Assembly (NCBI RefSeq): GCF_017353515.1
Contig: NZ_JAFMPY010000030.1
Location: 1 to 59,407, forward strand
Reading direction: 5' to 3'
Source of the DNA: Jiella sonneratiae
Lineage (GTDB): Bacteria; Pseudomonadota; Alphaproteobacteria; Rhizobiales; Rhizobiaceae
DNA: 59,407 bases
The first letter of the stretch is position 1; each line of letters begins with the position of its first letter. Shown here piece after piece: positions 10,195 through 18,544 of the stretch. Under the pieces are notes generated by a model. It did no database searches, had not been told where the DNA came from, and saw only the letters and a program-made list of their open reading frames with translations. The translations under genes and the position numbers were made by a program.

Positions 10195-10330
10195 TCCCGA
10201 TGGCCTTGAGCATAGCCGGCTTGCGCCCGGGCATCGGCCGGCGCGGGCGTCGATCGGCTTTGCCTGTCCCAGTCCTCGACTGATGAAATCTGCGATTGTC
10301 GCCGCGGCGCAAGATCACGCCGGCGGCGAT

Positions 10331-10371
10331 CCTTGCCGCCCGCCTCGCTCTCACGATGATCGGCGGCAAGG
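10331..10371 (+). terminator. Inverted repeat, possible terminator of purU
   Basis: CCTTGCCGCC (10331-10340) and GGCGGCAAGG (10362-10371) are perfect 10-base complements separated by 21 bases. A short TATTTT follows at 10382-10387. The long loop is unusual for a simple terminator, so an alternative role as a protein-binding dyad remains open. Confidence 0.4.
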
Positions 10372-10397
10372 AGACCGGCGGTATTTTCGACAAATCT

Positions 10398-10411
10398 TTC
10401 GCAATTGCGAA
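10398..10411. promoter_or_regulatory. Perfect 14-base palindrome upstream of the PilZ gene
   Basis: TTCGCAATTGCGAA reads identically on both strands and lies in the AT-rich stretch about 115 bases before the PilZ start. It is a candidate operator for an unidentified dimeric regulator. Confidence 0.4.
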
Positions 10412-10524
10412 CTTCTCTTCGTTTATTTCTATAGCCTCCTAATGACGACGCAGCCGTTACATGTTCATTAAGGAGTGCAGACTGACTTTGGAGTTGACGG
10501 TCAGATTTGCGGAGGAACGATCGC

Positions 10525-10878
10525 ATGAAGGACGAGGTGATTCCGGATCCGCAAAATCGGCGGCGCTGGCAGCGCCGCCGGACACGCCTGCGCCCGGCCA
10601 AGCTCCTGAACATCCAACTGGTCTTCCTGGAAGACGCGATGTGCGTCGACATTTCGGACGGCGGCATGCGCATCGCCCGGCCGTCGGAGCGCCAGCTTCC
10701 GAAGAGCCTCGTCGTCTTCGACGTCTCGGATCTCACCTTGCGGGCGGGCGCGGTTTGCTGGACGGCCGGCAAGCAGATCGGGCTGCGTTTCACCAGCCGC
10801 GCCGTCAAAGCCAATCCGGCACAGCTCAAGGCCCTGGGAATGCGCGACGTCTCGTCGAGCGTCTATATCCGCAAGTAG
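10525..10878 (+). CDS. PilZ-domain protein (cyclic-di-GMP binding candidate)
   Basis: A 117-residue single-domain PilZ protein. Its N-terminus is very basic (RRRWQRRRTRLRP, residues about 13-25), supplying the Arg pair of the RxxxR half-motif. The second half-motif is VDISDGGMRI (D/NxSxxG), and both contact cyclic-di-GMP in characterised PilZ domains. The start was set at the ATG at 10525, which has GGAGGA nine bases upstream; an in-frame TTG at 10507 lacks one. Stand-alone PilZ proteins act as adaptors for motility, cellulose or development functions; the partner here is not indicated by neighbours. Confidence 0.8.
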   Translation: MKDEVIPDPQNRRRWQRRRTRLRPAKLLNIQLVFLEDAMCVDISDGGMRIARPSERQLPKSLVVFDVSDLTLRAGAVCWTAGKQIGLRFTSRAVKANPAQLKALGMRDVSSSVYIRK

Positions 10879-11039
10879 TTCCCGGCGCCCCCTGACCTGA
10901 CCGGCGGCCTGCCGGCGGGGCGGCGCGGGACGGAGCGGCCGCGCTCCCGTTTCGTGCCAGTGTGTTTCCTGCGCGACTGTCGCGGGGGCTCTATTTTCCG
11001 GCCTGCCGCCTGGTCGGTCCCGCGCGCCGCGATCCGCCC

Positions 11040-11639
11040 CTAGCCGGCAGCCGGAGCGGCAGGCCCGACGAGGCCGGTGTCTTCATAGACTTCGGCAAGG
11101 GCGAGATCACAGCCGATTTCGGGAAGCGCGATCGTCGCATCGCGCCCCTCGACGATCTCCGAGCGCCAGACGCCCTCCCCGCCGCGACGCCAGACGATCA
11201 CCTCGGCCGATTCCGAGGCGACGAGAAGGACCACGCGGACGCCGTCGTTGGTCTTGTATTCCTCGACCTTGCGAAAACGGTCGAAGGCCATGGTCGAGGG
11301 CGACAGTACCTCGACGAGGACGCGCGGCTCGCCGGTTTCCATGGACCGGTCCGGCCCGCCCCTGCAGTCGACGATGACGTCCGGCCGGCGGATGTTGCCG
11401 GCAGGGTTCTTCACCGTCATGTCGTCGGTATGCGGCCGGCAGGGCTTGCCGCGCAGCTGGTTGCCGAGAAGGAGAAGGATATTCACCGTGATGATATCAT
11501 GCCGGCGGCTGGCCCCGGTCATCGCCTTCGCGGGCAGCACGGGAATGCCGTCTACAAGCTCGTAGTTCTGGTCCTGCTCCAGCTGCCAGGCGTAGAACTC
11601 TTCCGCCGTCATCCGCTTGATGGTCTTGGCCTCGCTCAT
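11040..11639 (-). CDS. Uma2-family (DUF820) PD-(D/E)XK nuclease-like protein
   Basis: A 199-residue Uma2/DUF820 protein. The restriction-endonuclease-like core shows RRPDVIVDC (acidic metal ligand), then RVLVEVLSPST (Glu ligand), then the helix FDRFRKVEEYK. The N-terminal MTAEEFYAWQLEQ and YELVDGIPV are typical of the family. The function is not established; members are often mobile and abundant in some bacterial genomes. The ATG at 11639 is favoured because GGAGG lies eight bases upstream, over an in-frame GTG at 11645. It is divergent from ruvC. Confidence 0.82.
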   Translation of the reverse strand: MSEAKTIKRMTAEEFYAWQLEQDQNYELVDGIPVLPAKAMTGASRRHDIITVNILLLLGNQLRGKPCRPHTDDMTVKNPAGNIRRPDVIVDCRGGPDRSMETGEPRVLVEVLSPSTMAFDRFRKVEEYKTNDGVRVVLLVASESAEVIVWRRGGEGVWRSEIVEGRDATIALPEIGCDLALAEVYEDTGLVGPAAPAAG

Positions 11640-11785
11640 CGCCACCGCCTCCGTTCGAGCCGAACATAGCGTGATGCTGGTCCCGGCGCGAGCGACGTTC
11701 TCCCCCCGGCCCGGCGCGTTTCATCTTTGTTCATGTTTCGTCTGTCCAATCGCCGGCGATTCGGATAGAGGAAGGTTTGAACAAA

Positions 11786-12304
11786 ATGTTAACGGAGGCA
11801 CCCATCCGCATCATCGGCATCGACCCGGGACTGCGGCGCACCGGCTGGGGCATCGTCGAGACGCTCGGCAACTCGCTGCGCTTCGTCGCCAGCGGCACCG
11901 TGACGTCCGATGCCAAATGCGATCTTGCCTCGCGGCTATGCCAGCTGCACGAGGGTCTTTCCGGCATCGTCCACGCCCACAGGCCGGACGAGGCGGCCGT
12001 CGAGCAGACCTTCGTCAACAAGGATGCCGTCGCCACCCTGAAGCTCGGCCAGGCCCGCGGCGTCGCGCTGCTGGTGCCGGCGCTCGCGGGCCTTCCCGTC
12101 GCCGAATACGCCCCGAACGCGGTGAAGAAGGCGGTGATCGGCGTCGGCCACGGCGAGAAGCGGCAGATCCACATGATGGTGAAGGTGCTGATGCCGAAGG
12201 CTTCCTTCGACACCGACGATGCGGCCGACGCGCTTGCCATCGCCATCTGCCACACCCACCACCGTCAGTCGGCGACGGCGCGGGCGGCGCTCGCCGGACG
12301 CTGA
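11786..12304 (+). CDS. ruvC: Holliday junction resolvase RuvC
   Basis: A 172-residue RuvC, the endonuclease that resolves Holliday junctions with RuvAB. The four catalytic acids are all present: D13 in IGIDPG, E73 in AAVEQTF, and D145 and D148 in [13 protein letters not shown]. The [10 protein letters not shown] stretch is also conserved. The ATG at 11786 has GGAAGG about ten bases upstream; a TTG at 11777 is too close to it. Unusually, ruvA and ruvB do not follow. The next gene is lepA, 91 bases downstream, and a Uma2 gene lies upstream. Confidence 0.93.
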   Translation: MLTEAPIRIIGIDPGLRRTGWGIVETLGNSLRFVASGTVTSDAKCDLASRLCQLHEGLSGIVHAHRPDEAAVEQTFVNKDAVATLKLGQARGVALLVPALAGLPVAEYAPNAVKKAVIGVGHGEKRQIHMMVKVLMPKASFDTDDAADALAIAICHTHHRQSATARAALAGR

Positions 12305-12395
12305 GGGCCAGAGCGGCGAAAGCTTCGGCAAATCTCTGCCGCAACGCGAAATCCGCCGCTTCCAAGACGCGTTAACTCTCTTTATATCGCGGGCA

Positions 12396-14216
12396 ATGAG
12401 CACCATGCCCGCCGACACGCCGCTTTCGCGCATCCGCAACTTCTCGATCGTCGCCCATATCGACCACGGGAAGTCGACCCTCGCCGACCGCCTGATCCAG
12501 AACACCGGCGGGCTCGATACCCGCGAGATGAAGGAGCAGGTGCTCGATTCGATGGACATCGAGCGCGAGCGCGGCATCACCATCAAGGCGCAGACCGTGC
12601 GCCTGCACTATACGGCGAAGGACGGCGAGACCTACGTCCTCAACCTGATCGACACGCCGGGCCATGTCGACTTCGCCTACGAGGTGTCGCGCTCGCTGTC
12701 CGCCTGCGAGGGCGCGCTGCTCGTCGTCGACGCGGCGCAGGGCGTCGAGGCGCAGACCCTCGCCAACGTCTATCTCGCCCTCGACGCCGATCTCGATATC
12801 GTCCCCGTCCTCAACAAGATCGACCTGCCCGCCGCCGAGCCCGACAAGGTGAAGGAGCAGATCGAGGAAGTGATCGGCCTCGACGCCTCGGAGGCGGTTT
12901 TGATCTCGGCGAAGTCCGGCATCGGCATCGAGGACGTGCTGGAGGCGATCGTGCGGCGCCTGCCCGCCCCGAAGGAAGGCGACCGCAAGGCGCCCCTCAA
13001 GGCGCTTCTGGTCGATTCCTGGTACGACGCCTATCTCGGCGTCGTCGTCCTCGTCCGCATCATCGACGGCGAGCTGCGGAAGAACCAGACGATCCGCATG
13101 ATGGGCACCGACGCCCGCTATTCGGTCGACCGAGTGGGCGTCTTCACCCCGAAGATGGTGCAGGTCGACGCGCTCGGGCCGGGCGAGCTCGGCTTCATCA
13201 CCGCCTCGATCAAGGAAGTCGCCGACACCCGCGTCGGCGACACGATCACCGAGGACAAGCGGCCGACCGCGACGATGCTGCCGGGCTTCAAGCCGGCGCA
13301 GCCGGTGGTCTTCTGCGGCCTGTTTCCGGTCGACGCCGCCGATTTCGACGATCTCAGAGCCGCGATGGGCAAGCTCAGGCTCAACGACGCCAGCTTCTCC
13401 TTCGAGATGGAATCCTCGGCTGCCCTGGGTTTCGGCTTCCGCTGCGGCTTTCTCGGCCTGCTGCACCTCGAGATCATCCAGGAGCGGCTGTCGCGAGAAT
13501 TCGATCTCGACCTGATCGCAACCGCCCCCTCGGTGGTCTACGACATCCAGATGACCGACGGGTCGACGCTGCAGCTCCACAACCCGGCCGACATGCCGGA
13601 CGTCGTGCGGATCGACCACATCGAGGAGCCGTGGATCAAGGCGACGATCCTGACCCCCGACGACTATCTCGGCAACATCCTGCAGCTCTGCCAGGAGCGC
13701 CGCGGCGTCCAGACCGACCTCTCCTATGTCGGCAAGCGGGCGCTCGTCGCCTATGAGCTGCCGTTGAACGAGGTGGTGTTCGACTTCTACGATCGCCTGA
13801 AGTCGATCTCCAAGGGCTATGCCAGCTTCGACTACCAGATGACCGATTACCGCGAAGGCGACCTCGTGAAGATGTCGATCCTCGTCAATGCCGAGCCGGT
13901 CGACGCCCTGTCGATGCTGGTCCACCGCTCCCAGGCCGACCGGCGTGGCAGAGCCATGTGCGAGAAGCTGAAGGAGCTGATCCCGCAGCATCTCTTCAAG
14001 ATCCCGATCCAGGCGGCGATCGGCGGCAAGGTGATCGCGCGCGAGACGATCTCGGCCCTCAGGAAGGACGTCACCGCCAAGTGCTACGGCGGCGACGCGA
14101 CCCGCAAGCGCAAGCTCCTCGAAAAGCAGAAGGAGGGCAAGAAGCGCATGCGCCAGTTCGGCAAGGTCGAGATCCCGCAGGAAGCCTTCATCGCCGCGCT
14201 GAAGATGGACAGCTGA
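12396..14216 (+). CDS. lepA: Elongation factor 4 (LepA), ribosome back-translocase GTPase
   Basis: A 606-residue LepA/EF4, a GTPase that binds stalled ribosomes. GTP-binding motifs are G1 [13 protein letters not shown]2 ERGITI, G3 DTPGHVDF and G4 NKIDLP. Domains II, III and V follow as in EF-G, and the LepA-specific C-terminal domain ends with the basic stretch [17 protein letters not shown] and [13 protein letters not shown]. Length matches the family (about 600). The ATG at 12396 gives the normal N-terminus; a second ATG three codons later is possible. The ribosome-binding site is weak. Confidence 0.97.
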   Translation: MSTMPADTPLSRIRNFSIVAHIDHGKSTLADRLIQNTGGLDTREMKEQVLDSMDIERERGITIKAQTVRLHYTAKDGETYVLNLIDTPGHVDFAYEVSRSLSACEGALLVVDAAQGVEAQTLANVYLALDADLDIVPVLNKIDLPAAEPDKVKEQIEEVIGLDASEAVLISAKSGIGIEDVLEAIVRRLPAPKEGDRKAPLKALLVDSWYDAYLGVVVLVRIIDGELRKNQTIRMMGTDARYSVDRVGVFTPKMVQVDALGPGELGFITASIKEVADTRVGDTITEDKRPTATMLPGFKPAQPVVFCGLFPVDAADFDDLRAAMGKLRLNDASFSFEMESSAALGFGFRCGFLGLLHLEIIQERLSREFDLDLIATAPSVVYDIQMTDGSTLQLHNPADMPDVVRIDHIEEPWIKATILTPDDYLGNILQLCQERRGVQTDLSYVGKRALVAYELPLNEVVFDFYDRLKSISKGYASFDYQMTDYREGDLVKMSILVNAEPVDALSMLVHRSQADRRGRAMCEKLKELIPQHLFKIPIQAAIGGKVIARETISALRKDVTAKCYGGDATRKRKLLEKQKEGKKRMRQFGKVEIPQEAFIAALKMDS

Positions 14217-14368
14217 GCCGCAATCCGAACGCGCGTCGCCGCTTCGCGCCGGATCTGCCGGGCCTTCGCCGGCCTCGCGCCGGCTTCGCCGCGGGGCATG
14301 ACGATTGATCCCCCGCCCGTCTGCGGCTACCGATGGGCGGGTCGACCACCGTCCTCGCAAGGCGACCC

Positions 14369-15814
14369 ATGTCAGAGCGCTACCCCCGCGATCTCCTCGG
14401 CTACGGCCGCACGCCGCCCGATCCGAAATGGCCGAACCCGGCGGGCAGCGGCAATGCCCGGATCTGCGTCCAGTTCGTCATCAACTACGAGGAAGGCGGC
14501 GAGAACGCCGTCATCCACGGCGATGCGGCCTCCGAGGCGTTCCTGTCGGAGATCGTCGGCGCCGCGGCCTGGCCCGGCCAGCGCCACATGAACATGGAAT
14601 CGATCTACGAATACGGCGCCCGCGCCGGGTTCTGGCGGCTGTGGCGGATGTTCACCGAGCGCTCCATGCCGGTGACCGTCTACGGCGTCGCGACCGCGCT
14701 CGAACGCAATCCGGAAGCCGTGGCGGCGATGCAGGAGGCCGAGTGGGAAATCGCCTCGCACGGGCTGAAGTGGATCGAATACAAGGATTTTTCCGCCGAG
14801 GACGAACGCGCCCACATGCGCGAGGCGATGGCGATCCACAAAGCGGTGACGGGCGAGCGCCCGCTCGGCTGGTATACCGGCCGCTCGTCGAGGCACACGC
14901 TGGAACTCGTCGCCGAGGAAGGCGGCTTTCTCTACGCCTCCGACGCCTATGCCGACGACCTGCCCTACTGGCAGGAGACGCGCACGAACCCGCTGCTCGT
15001 CATCCCCTATACGCTCGACACCAACGACATGCGCTTTGCGACCCCGCAGGGCTTCAATTCCGGCGAGCAGTTCTTCGCCTTCCTGAAGGACGCCTTCGAC
15101 ACGCTCTATGCCGAGGGCGAGGCGGGCCATGCGAAGATGCTGAATGTCGGGCTGCACTGCCGCCTCGTCGGACGCCCGGCGAGAGCCGCCGCCCTCGCCC
15201 GCTTCCTCGACTACGTGCAGTCGAAGCCGGACGTCTGGGTGGCGCGGCGGATCGACGTCGCGCGCCACTGGCGCGAGCACTTTCCCCATGCGCCGCGCTT
15301 CCGGCCGAGCCGGATGAGCGCGGGCGAGTTCCTCTCGTCCTTCGGCGCGGTCTTCGAACACTCGCCTTTCCTCGCCGATCGCGCCCATGCCGCGGGGCTC
15401 CACGACGCGCATGATTCGCCGCAAGGCCTCGCCGGGGCGATGAACCGGGCGTTCCGCGAGGCGAGCGATGCGGAAAGGCTCGGCGTCTTGAAGGCGCATC
15501 CGGACCTTGCGGGCCGGCTCGCACTTTCCGGCGAACTCACCGACCAGTCGAAGGCCGAGCAGGCCGGCGCCGGGCTCGACAGGCTGACGTCCGACGAACT
15601 CGACCGGTTCACGGAGCTGAACCGCCGCTATGTCGAGCGCTTCGGCTTTCCCTTCATCGTCGCGGTGAAGGGCCTCGACAAGGCCGCCATCCTTTCCGCC
15701 TTCAAGGCCCGTCTCGACAACGACCGCGACTTGGAATTCGCCACCGCCTGCCGGGAGGTCGAGAAGATCGCCCGGCTCCGCATAAAGTCCATCTTCGACG
15801 AGAAGGCCGCATGA
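14369..15814 (+). CDS. Fused allantoinase PuuE - OHCU decarboxylase UraD
   Basis: This 481-residue protein joins two enzymes of urate breakdown. Residues about 1-310 form a polysaccharide-deacetylase-like PuuE allantoinase, with RYPRDLLGYGRTPPDPKWP at the N-terminus, VQFVINYEEGGE and ASHGLKWI. Residues about 315-481 form 2-oxo-4-hydroxy-4-carboxy-5-ureidoimidazoline (OHCU) decarboxylase, with the catalytic His H377 in HPDLAGRLA. UraD makes S-allantoin and PuuE opens it to allantoate. It is first in an operon with alc (ATGA overlap) and allA. The ATG at 14369 follows AAGGCG; the in-frame upstream extension is not conserved. Confidence 0.92.
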   Translation: MSERYPRDLLGYGRTPPDPKWPNPAGSGNARICVQFVINYEEGGENAVIHGDAASEAFLSEIVGAAAWPGQRHMNMESIYEYGARAGFWRLWRMFTERSMPVTVYGVATALERNPEAVAAMQEAEWEIASHGLKWIEYKDFSAEDERAHMREAMAIHKAVTGERPLGWYTGRSSRHTLELVAEEGGFLYASDAYADDLPYWQETRTNPLLVIPYTLDTNDMRFATPQGFNSGEQFFAFLKDAFDTLYAEGEAGHAKMLNVGLHCRLVGRPARAAALARFLDYVQSKPDVWVARRIDVARHWREHFPHAPRFRPSRMSAGEFLSSFGAVFEHSPFLADRAHAAGLHDAHDSPQGLAGAMNRAFREASDAERLGVLKAHPDLAGRLALSGELTDQSKAEQAGAGLDRLTSDELDRFTELNRRYVERFGFPFIVAVKGLDKAAILSAFKARLDNDRDLEFATACREVEKIARLRIKSIFDEKAA

Positions 15815-16830
15815 GCTCCGAGCGCTTCATCACTGCCAGACCCCTGCCGGAAGCGGCGGAGCTGACCCGCCGCAGCATCGATCTCGCCCAGCCGCGGCTC
15901 GGCACGGCGGTCACCTTCGCGACCGACGACTTCTTCGCAGACAAGTCGCGGATGATCGATCCTGCGCCGCCGGTCTTCTATCCGGACCGCTTCGACGACC
16001 ACGGCAAGTGGATGGACGGCTGGGAATCGCGCCGCAAGCGCACGCCCGGCCACGACCACGCGATCGTCCGGCTCGGCCAGCGCGGCCGCATCGCGGCGAT
16101 CGACGTCGAGACCTCCTTCTTCACCGGCAACTTTCCGCCCGAGGCGATGGTCGAGGCGGCCGACACCGCCGACGAGCCCGGAGAGGCGGACTGGTTCACG
16201 CTGGTCCCCCGCGCCGCGCTGACGGGCGACGGCCACAATCTCTTTTCCGTCGACGCGGACCGGCCGGTCCGCTGGCTGAAGCTCCACATCTTCCCGGACG
16301 GCGGCGTCGCCCGGCTTCGGGTCTTCGGCTCCATCGAAAAGGACTGGAGCCTCGTCGCCGCAGACGAGACGATCGATCTCGCGGCGATGGAGAACGGCGG
16401 CACCGCCGTCGCCTGGAACGACGCCCATTACGGCCATCCCGCCAACATGCTGGCGCCGGGCCGGGCGCCCGTCATGGCCGACGGCTGGGAGACCGCACGC
16501 CGCCGCGTGCCGGGGAACGACTGGTGCGTCCTGAAGCTCGGCACCGCCGGCCGGATCGAGCGCATCGCCATCGACACGAAGCACTTCAAGGGCAACTACC
16601 CCGACCTCTTCACGCTCCGCGCCGGGCGGCTCGGCGGGGAAACAGCACCGGAGGCAATCGAGGCGACGAGCCGCAACTGGCCGCTCATCGTCGGCGAATC
16701 GAAGCTTCGGGCCGACGCGATCGAAAAATTCGCGACGACGCCGCTCGCCGAGCCGGTCACCCACGTCAGGCTCGACATCTTCCCGGACGGCGGGGTCTCG
16801 CGGCTGCGGCTCTACGGCAAGAAGGCCTGA
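15811..16830 (+). CDS. alc: Allantoicase
   Basis: A 339-residue allantoicase hydrolyses allantoate to ureidoglycolate and urea. It has the expected two tandem jelly-roll repeats, visible in repeated landmarks: GWESRRKR and GWETARRR, GHDHAIVRLG and GNDWCVLKLG, and LHIFPDGGVARLR and LDIFPDGGVSRLR. The start overlaps the upstream stop (ATGA), indicating translational coupling with the PuuE-UraD fusion. AllA follows after four bases, so the operon covers OHCU through to glyoxylate. Confidence 0.95.
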   Translation: MSSERFITARPLPEAAELTRRSIDLAQPRLGTAVTFATDDFFADKSRMIDPAPPVFYPDRFDDHGKWMDGWESRRKRTPGHDHAIVRLGQRGRIAAIDVETSFFTGNFPPEAMVEAADTADEPGEADWFTLVPRAALTGDGHNLFSVDADRPVRWLKLHIFPDGGVARLRVFGSIEKDWSLVAADETIDLAAMENGGTAVAWNDAHYGHPANMLAPGRAPVMADGWETARRRVPGNDWCVLKLGTAGRIERIAIDTKHFKGNYPDLFTLRAGRLGGETAPEAIEATSRNWPLIVGESKLRADAIEKFATTPLAEPVTHVRLDIFPDGGVSRLRLYGKKA

Positions 16831-16834
16831 ACCG

Positions 16835-17320
16835 ATGCAGATCATCCGCCCGGCGCCGCTCACCCGGGCCGCCTTCGCGCCCTTCGGCGACGTCATCGAC
16901 ACGGACGGCGCCGATGCCTTCCCGATCAATGCGGGGATGACCACGCGCTTCCACGACCTCGCCACGGTCGACGTCGCCGCCGGGGCGGGCCGGCCGGCGA
17001 TCGCGATCTTCCGCTCGACGCCGGTGTCGCTGCCCTTCGACATCGCACTGATGGAGCGCCACCCGCTGGCCAGCCAGGCCTTCTTTCCGCTCGCGCCGCG
17101 CCCCTGGCTGGTCGTCGTCGCGGACGACGAGGCCGGCCGGCCCGGAACACCGCTCGCCTTCCTCGCCACCGGTGCGCAGGGCGTGAACTACGGCCGCAAC
17201 GTCTGGCATCACCCGCTCCTCGCCCTCGAGAGCGTCACGGATTTTCTGATCGTCGACCGCGGCGGCGCCGACAATCTCGAGGAGTTCAGCCTCGAGGCGC
17301 CGGTCCGGATCGAAGGCTGA
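16835..17320 (+). CDS. allA: Ureidoglycolate lyase AllA
   Basis: A 161-residue ureidoglycolate lyase splits ureidoglycolate to glyoxylate and urea. Landmarks are PLTRAAFAPFGDVI at the N-terminus, the central MERHPLASQAFFPL, and GVNYGRNVWHHPLLAL near the C-terminus. It is the last gene of the ureide operon, four bases after alc. A hairpin at 17331-17347 may end the transcript. Confidence 0.93.
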   Translation: MQIIRPAPLTRAAFAPFGDVIDTDGADAFPINAGMTTRFHDLATVDVAAGAGRPAIAIFRSTPVSLPFDIALMERHPLASQAFFPLAPRPWLVVVADDEAGRPGTPLAFLATGAQGVNYGRNVWHHPLLALESVTDFLIVDRGGADNLEEFSLEAPVRIEG

Positions 17321-17330
17321 AGCGGAATGC

Positions 17331-17347
17331 GACGAGCTTGGCTCGTC
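17331..17347 (+). terminator. Hairpin after the ureide operon
   Basis: GACGAGC (17331-17337) pairs with GCTCGTC (17341-17347) around TTG, ten bases after the allA stop. No strong T run follows, so terminator function is moderate at best. Confidence 0.4.
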
Positions 17348-17370
17348 ATCCAGTTCCCTTCTCCCGTATG

Positions 17371-17416
17371 CCCGTGATCCGTTCCGAAGTCCGGTCCTGA
17401 CCTTTCGGGATAATGC
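17371..17416. repeat. Rhizobial-type palindromic intergenic repeat, copy B (inverted, diverged)
   Basis: Read on the minus strand this begins GCATTATCCCGAAAGG and continues with a central GGACC and TTCGGAACGGATCA. It aligns with copy A (6327-6370) over most of its length with several changes. It lies between allA and the first small-protein gene. Confidence 0.5.
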
Positions 17417-17578
17417 TCCGAGCCCTGCGTGGCGCGGAGCCGGCCGCCGCGCCGCGCCGGGCGAAACAATCCCCATCCCCGTCCGTTAGCCATCCGACAG
17501 GGCGGCGGCGGCGACACCGGCCTTCGCGGCCGGCGTCGCACGCTCCGTTCAAAAACGAACGATGAAGGGAGACGGATC

Positions 17579-17818
17579 ATGGTGACCGAGCCGATGAAGC
17601 ACGCGCACTTCGATCATCCGAAACACGGAAGCTATCGCAGCCCCGAGGATGTGCTCGGCGACGACCGCCTGTCGGCAACCCAGAAGCAGACGGTTCTCGA
17701 CGAGTGGCGGTCGTCTCTGCAGCACGTCCTGCACGACGAGCCCGAAGCCTCGAACGTGCGTTCGACCAGCGATTCCCTCGACGCTGCCGCGGAGAGGCTC
17801 GCCGCCGGGAAGATCTGA
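17579..17818 (+). CDS. Small conserved-looking protein, paralogue 1 of a tandem pair
   Basis: A 79-residue acidic soluble protein of unknown function. It is clearly a paralogue of the product at 18165-18404: shared landmarks in order are HP..G.Y.SP, a DDRLS/DGRLS motif, a Trp in DEWRSSL/DAWRRQL, and the near-identical C-terminal SLDAAAERLAAG. No membrane segment or signal peptide is seen. GGGAG lies about ten bases before the ATG. Tandem duplication with a conserved N-terminal and C-terminal third and a variable middle supports a real gene. Nothing in the sequence names a function. Confidence 0.75.
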   Translation: MVTEPMKHAHFDHPKHGSYRSPEDVLGDDRLSATQKQTVLDEWRSSLQHVLHDEPEASNVRSTSDSLDAAAERLAAGKI

Positions 17819-18164
17819 CCGGCCGACATGCGGACGGCCTGCACGCTGTGTGGGCCTTCTCCGGCATACCGCCCGGCGCCGGAAAAGGCCGTCCGCGTCT
17901 CGTGCGGAAGGGACAAGGCGCCTTTGCCGCCCACGGGGTCGCGAACATGCGTCACCGGCCCTTTCGGCCGCAATCCGCACCCGTGAACGAGTCATTGAAC
18001 CGGCATACGGACCCAGCTTCTGGGTGCGACATCGTGGCGCATCGTCCTCACAGACCTTCTGCAGAATGTATAACTCTTGGTGGTGATGGGCGTTTCACCG
18101 CGCAGGTCGGCGGAGATCGCAGCAGATCGGAGCCGTTGCCTGCCGTAGCGAAGTAGATCGAACG
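17819..18164. other. 346-base spacer between the two paralogous small genes
   Basis: No gene can be supported here. Open frames on both strands are of the kind expected in GC-rich DNA and have no recognisable content. The last 150 bases are less GC-rich (for example GCAGAATGTATAACTCTTGG) and may hold a separate promoter for the second small gene. Confidence 0.5.
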
Positions 18165-18404
18165 ATGACGATGAACTTTCCAACTGTCGCACAATTTCAA
18201 CATCCGCGGCTCGGCAACTACGGGTCGCCGCAAGAACTGCTCGAGGACGGACGGCTGTCGGAGACCGAAAAGCAGATGGCGATCGATGCTTGGCGCCGGC
18301 AGCTCGATCACGGTGCCTACGACACCGACGATGCGCCGCTGATCCGCCATGCCATCCGGTCCCTCGATGCCGCGGCCGAGCGCCTCGCCGCCGGACACCA
18401 CTGA
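18165..18404 (+). CDS. Small conserved-looking protein, paralogue 2 of a tandem pair
   Basis: A 79-residue protein of the same length as its neighbour at 17579-17818 and alignable end to end without large gaps: FQHPRLGNYGSPQELLEDGR, then TEKQMAIDAWRRQLDHG, then IRSLDAAAERLAAG. The conserved Trp, the GRLS motif and the C-terminal helix are shared. It is soluble, with no signal peptide. The start at 18165 has a poor ribosome-binding site; an in-frame ATG two codons later is equally possible. The function is unknown. Confidence 0.75.
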   Translation: MTMNFPTVAQFQHPRLGNYGSPQELLEDGRLSETEKQMAIDAWRRQLDHGAYDTDDAPLIRHAIRSLDAAAERLAAGHH

Positions 18405-18544
18405 GGCGCACCGCCCCGACGAGGGGCGGTCGGCCTTGAACCTCGAAGGCCGCGCCGCGCGTCTTTCACCGCCGCGATCGTACCCTAGCTTGCCGACTGC
18501 GCGGCAGCCGCTGCCGCGACCGGAACGCCATAGGACAATCGATC

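Larger units (their letters stand above)
10195..10524. other. 330-base intergenic region between purU and the PilZ gene
   Basis: No gene is seen here. The spacer contains a long-arm inverted repeat (10331-10371) and a perfect 14-base palindrome (10398-10411), listed separately. From about 10381 the DNA turns AT-rich (for example TTCGTTTATTTCTATAG), which is where the promoter for the PilZ gene would be expected. Confidence 0.6.

Noticed and set aside
7632-10283. An 883-codon plus-strand frame opposite guaB
   Set aside because: It is antisense to guaB for most of its length and then out of frame with purU.
17549-17995. A 148-codon minus-strand frame across the first small gene
   Set aside because: The plus-strand gene has a paralogue nearby that conserves its protein sequence, so this frame is a shadow.
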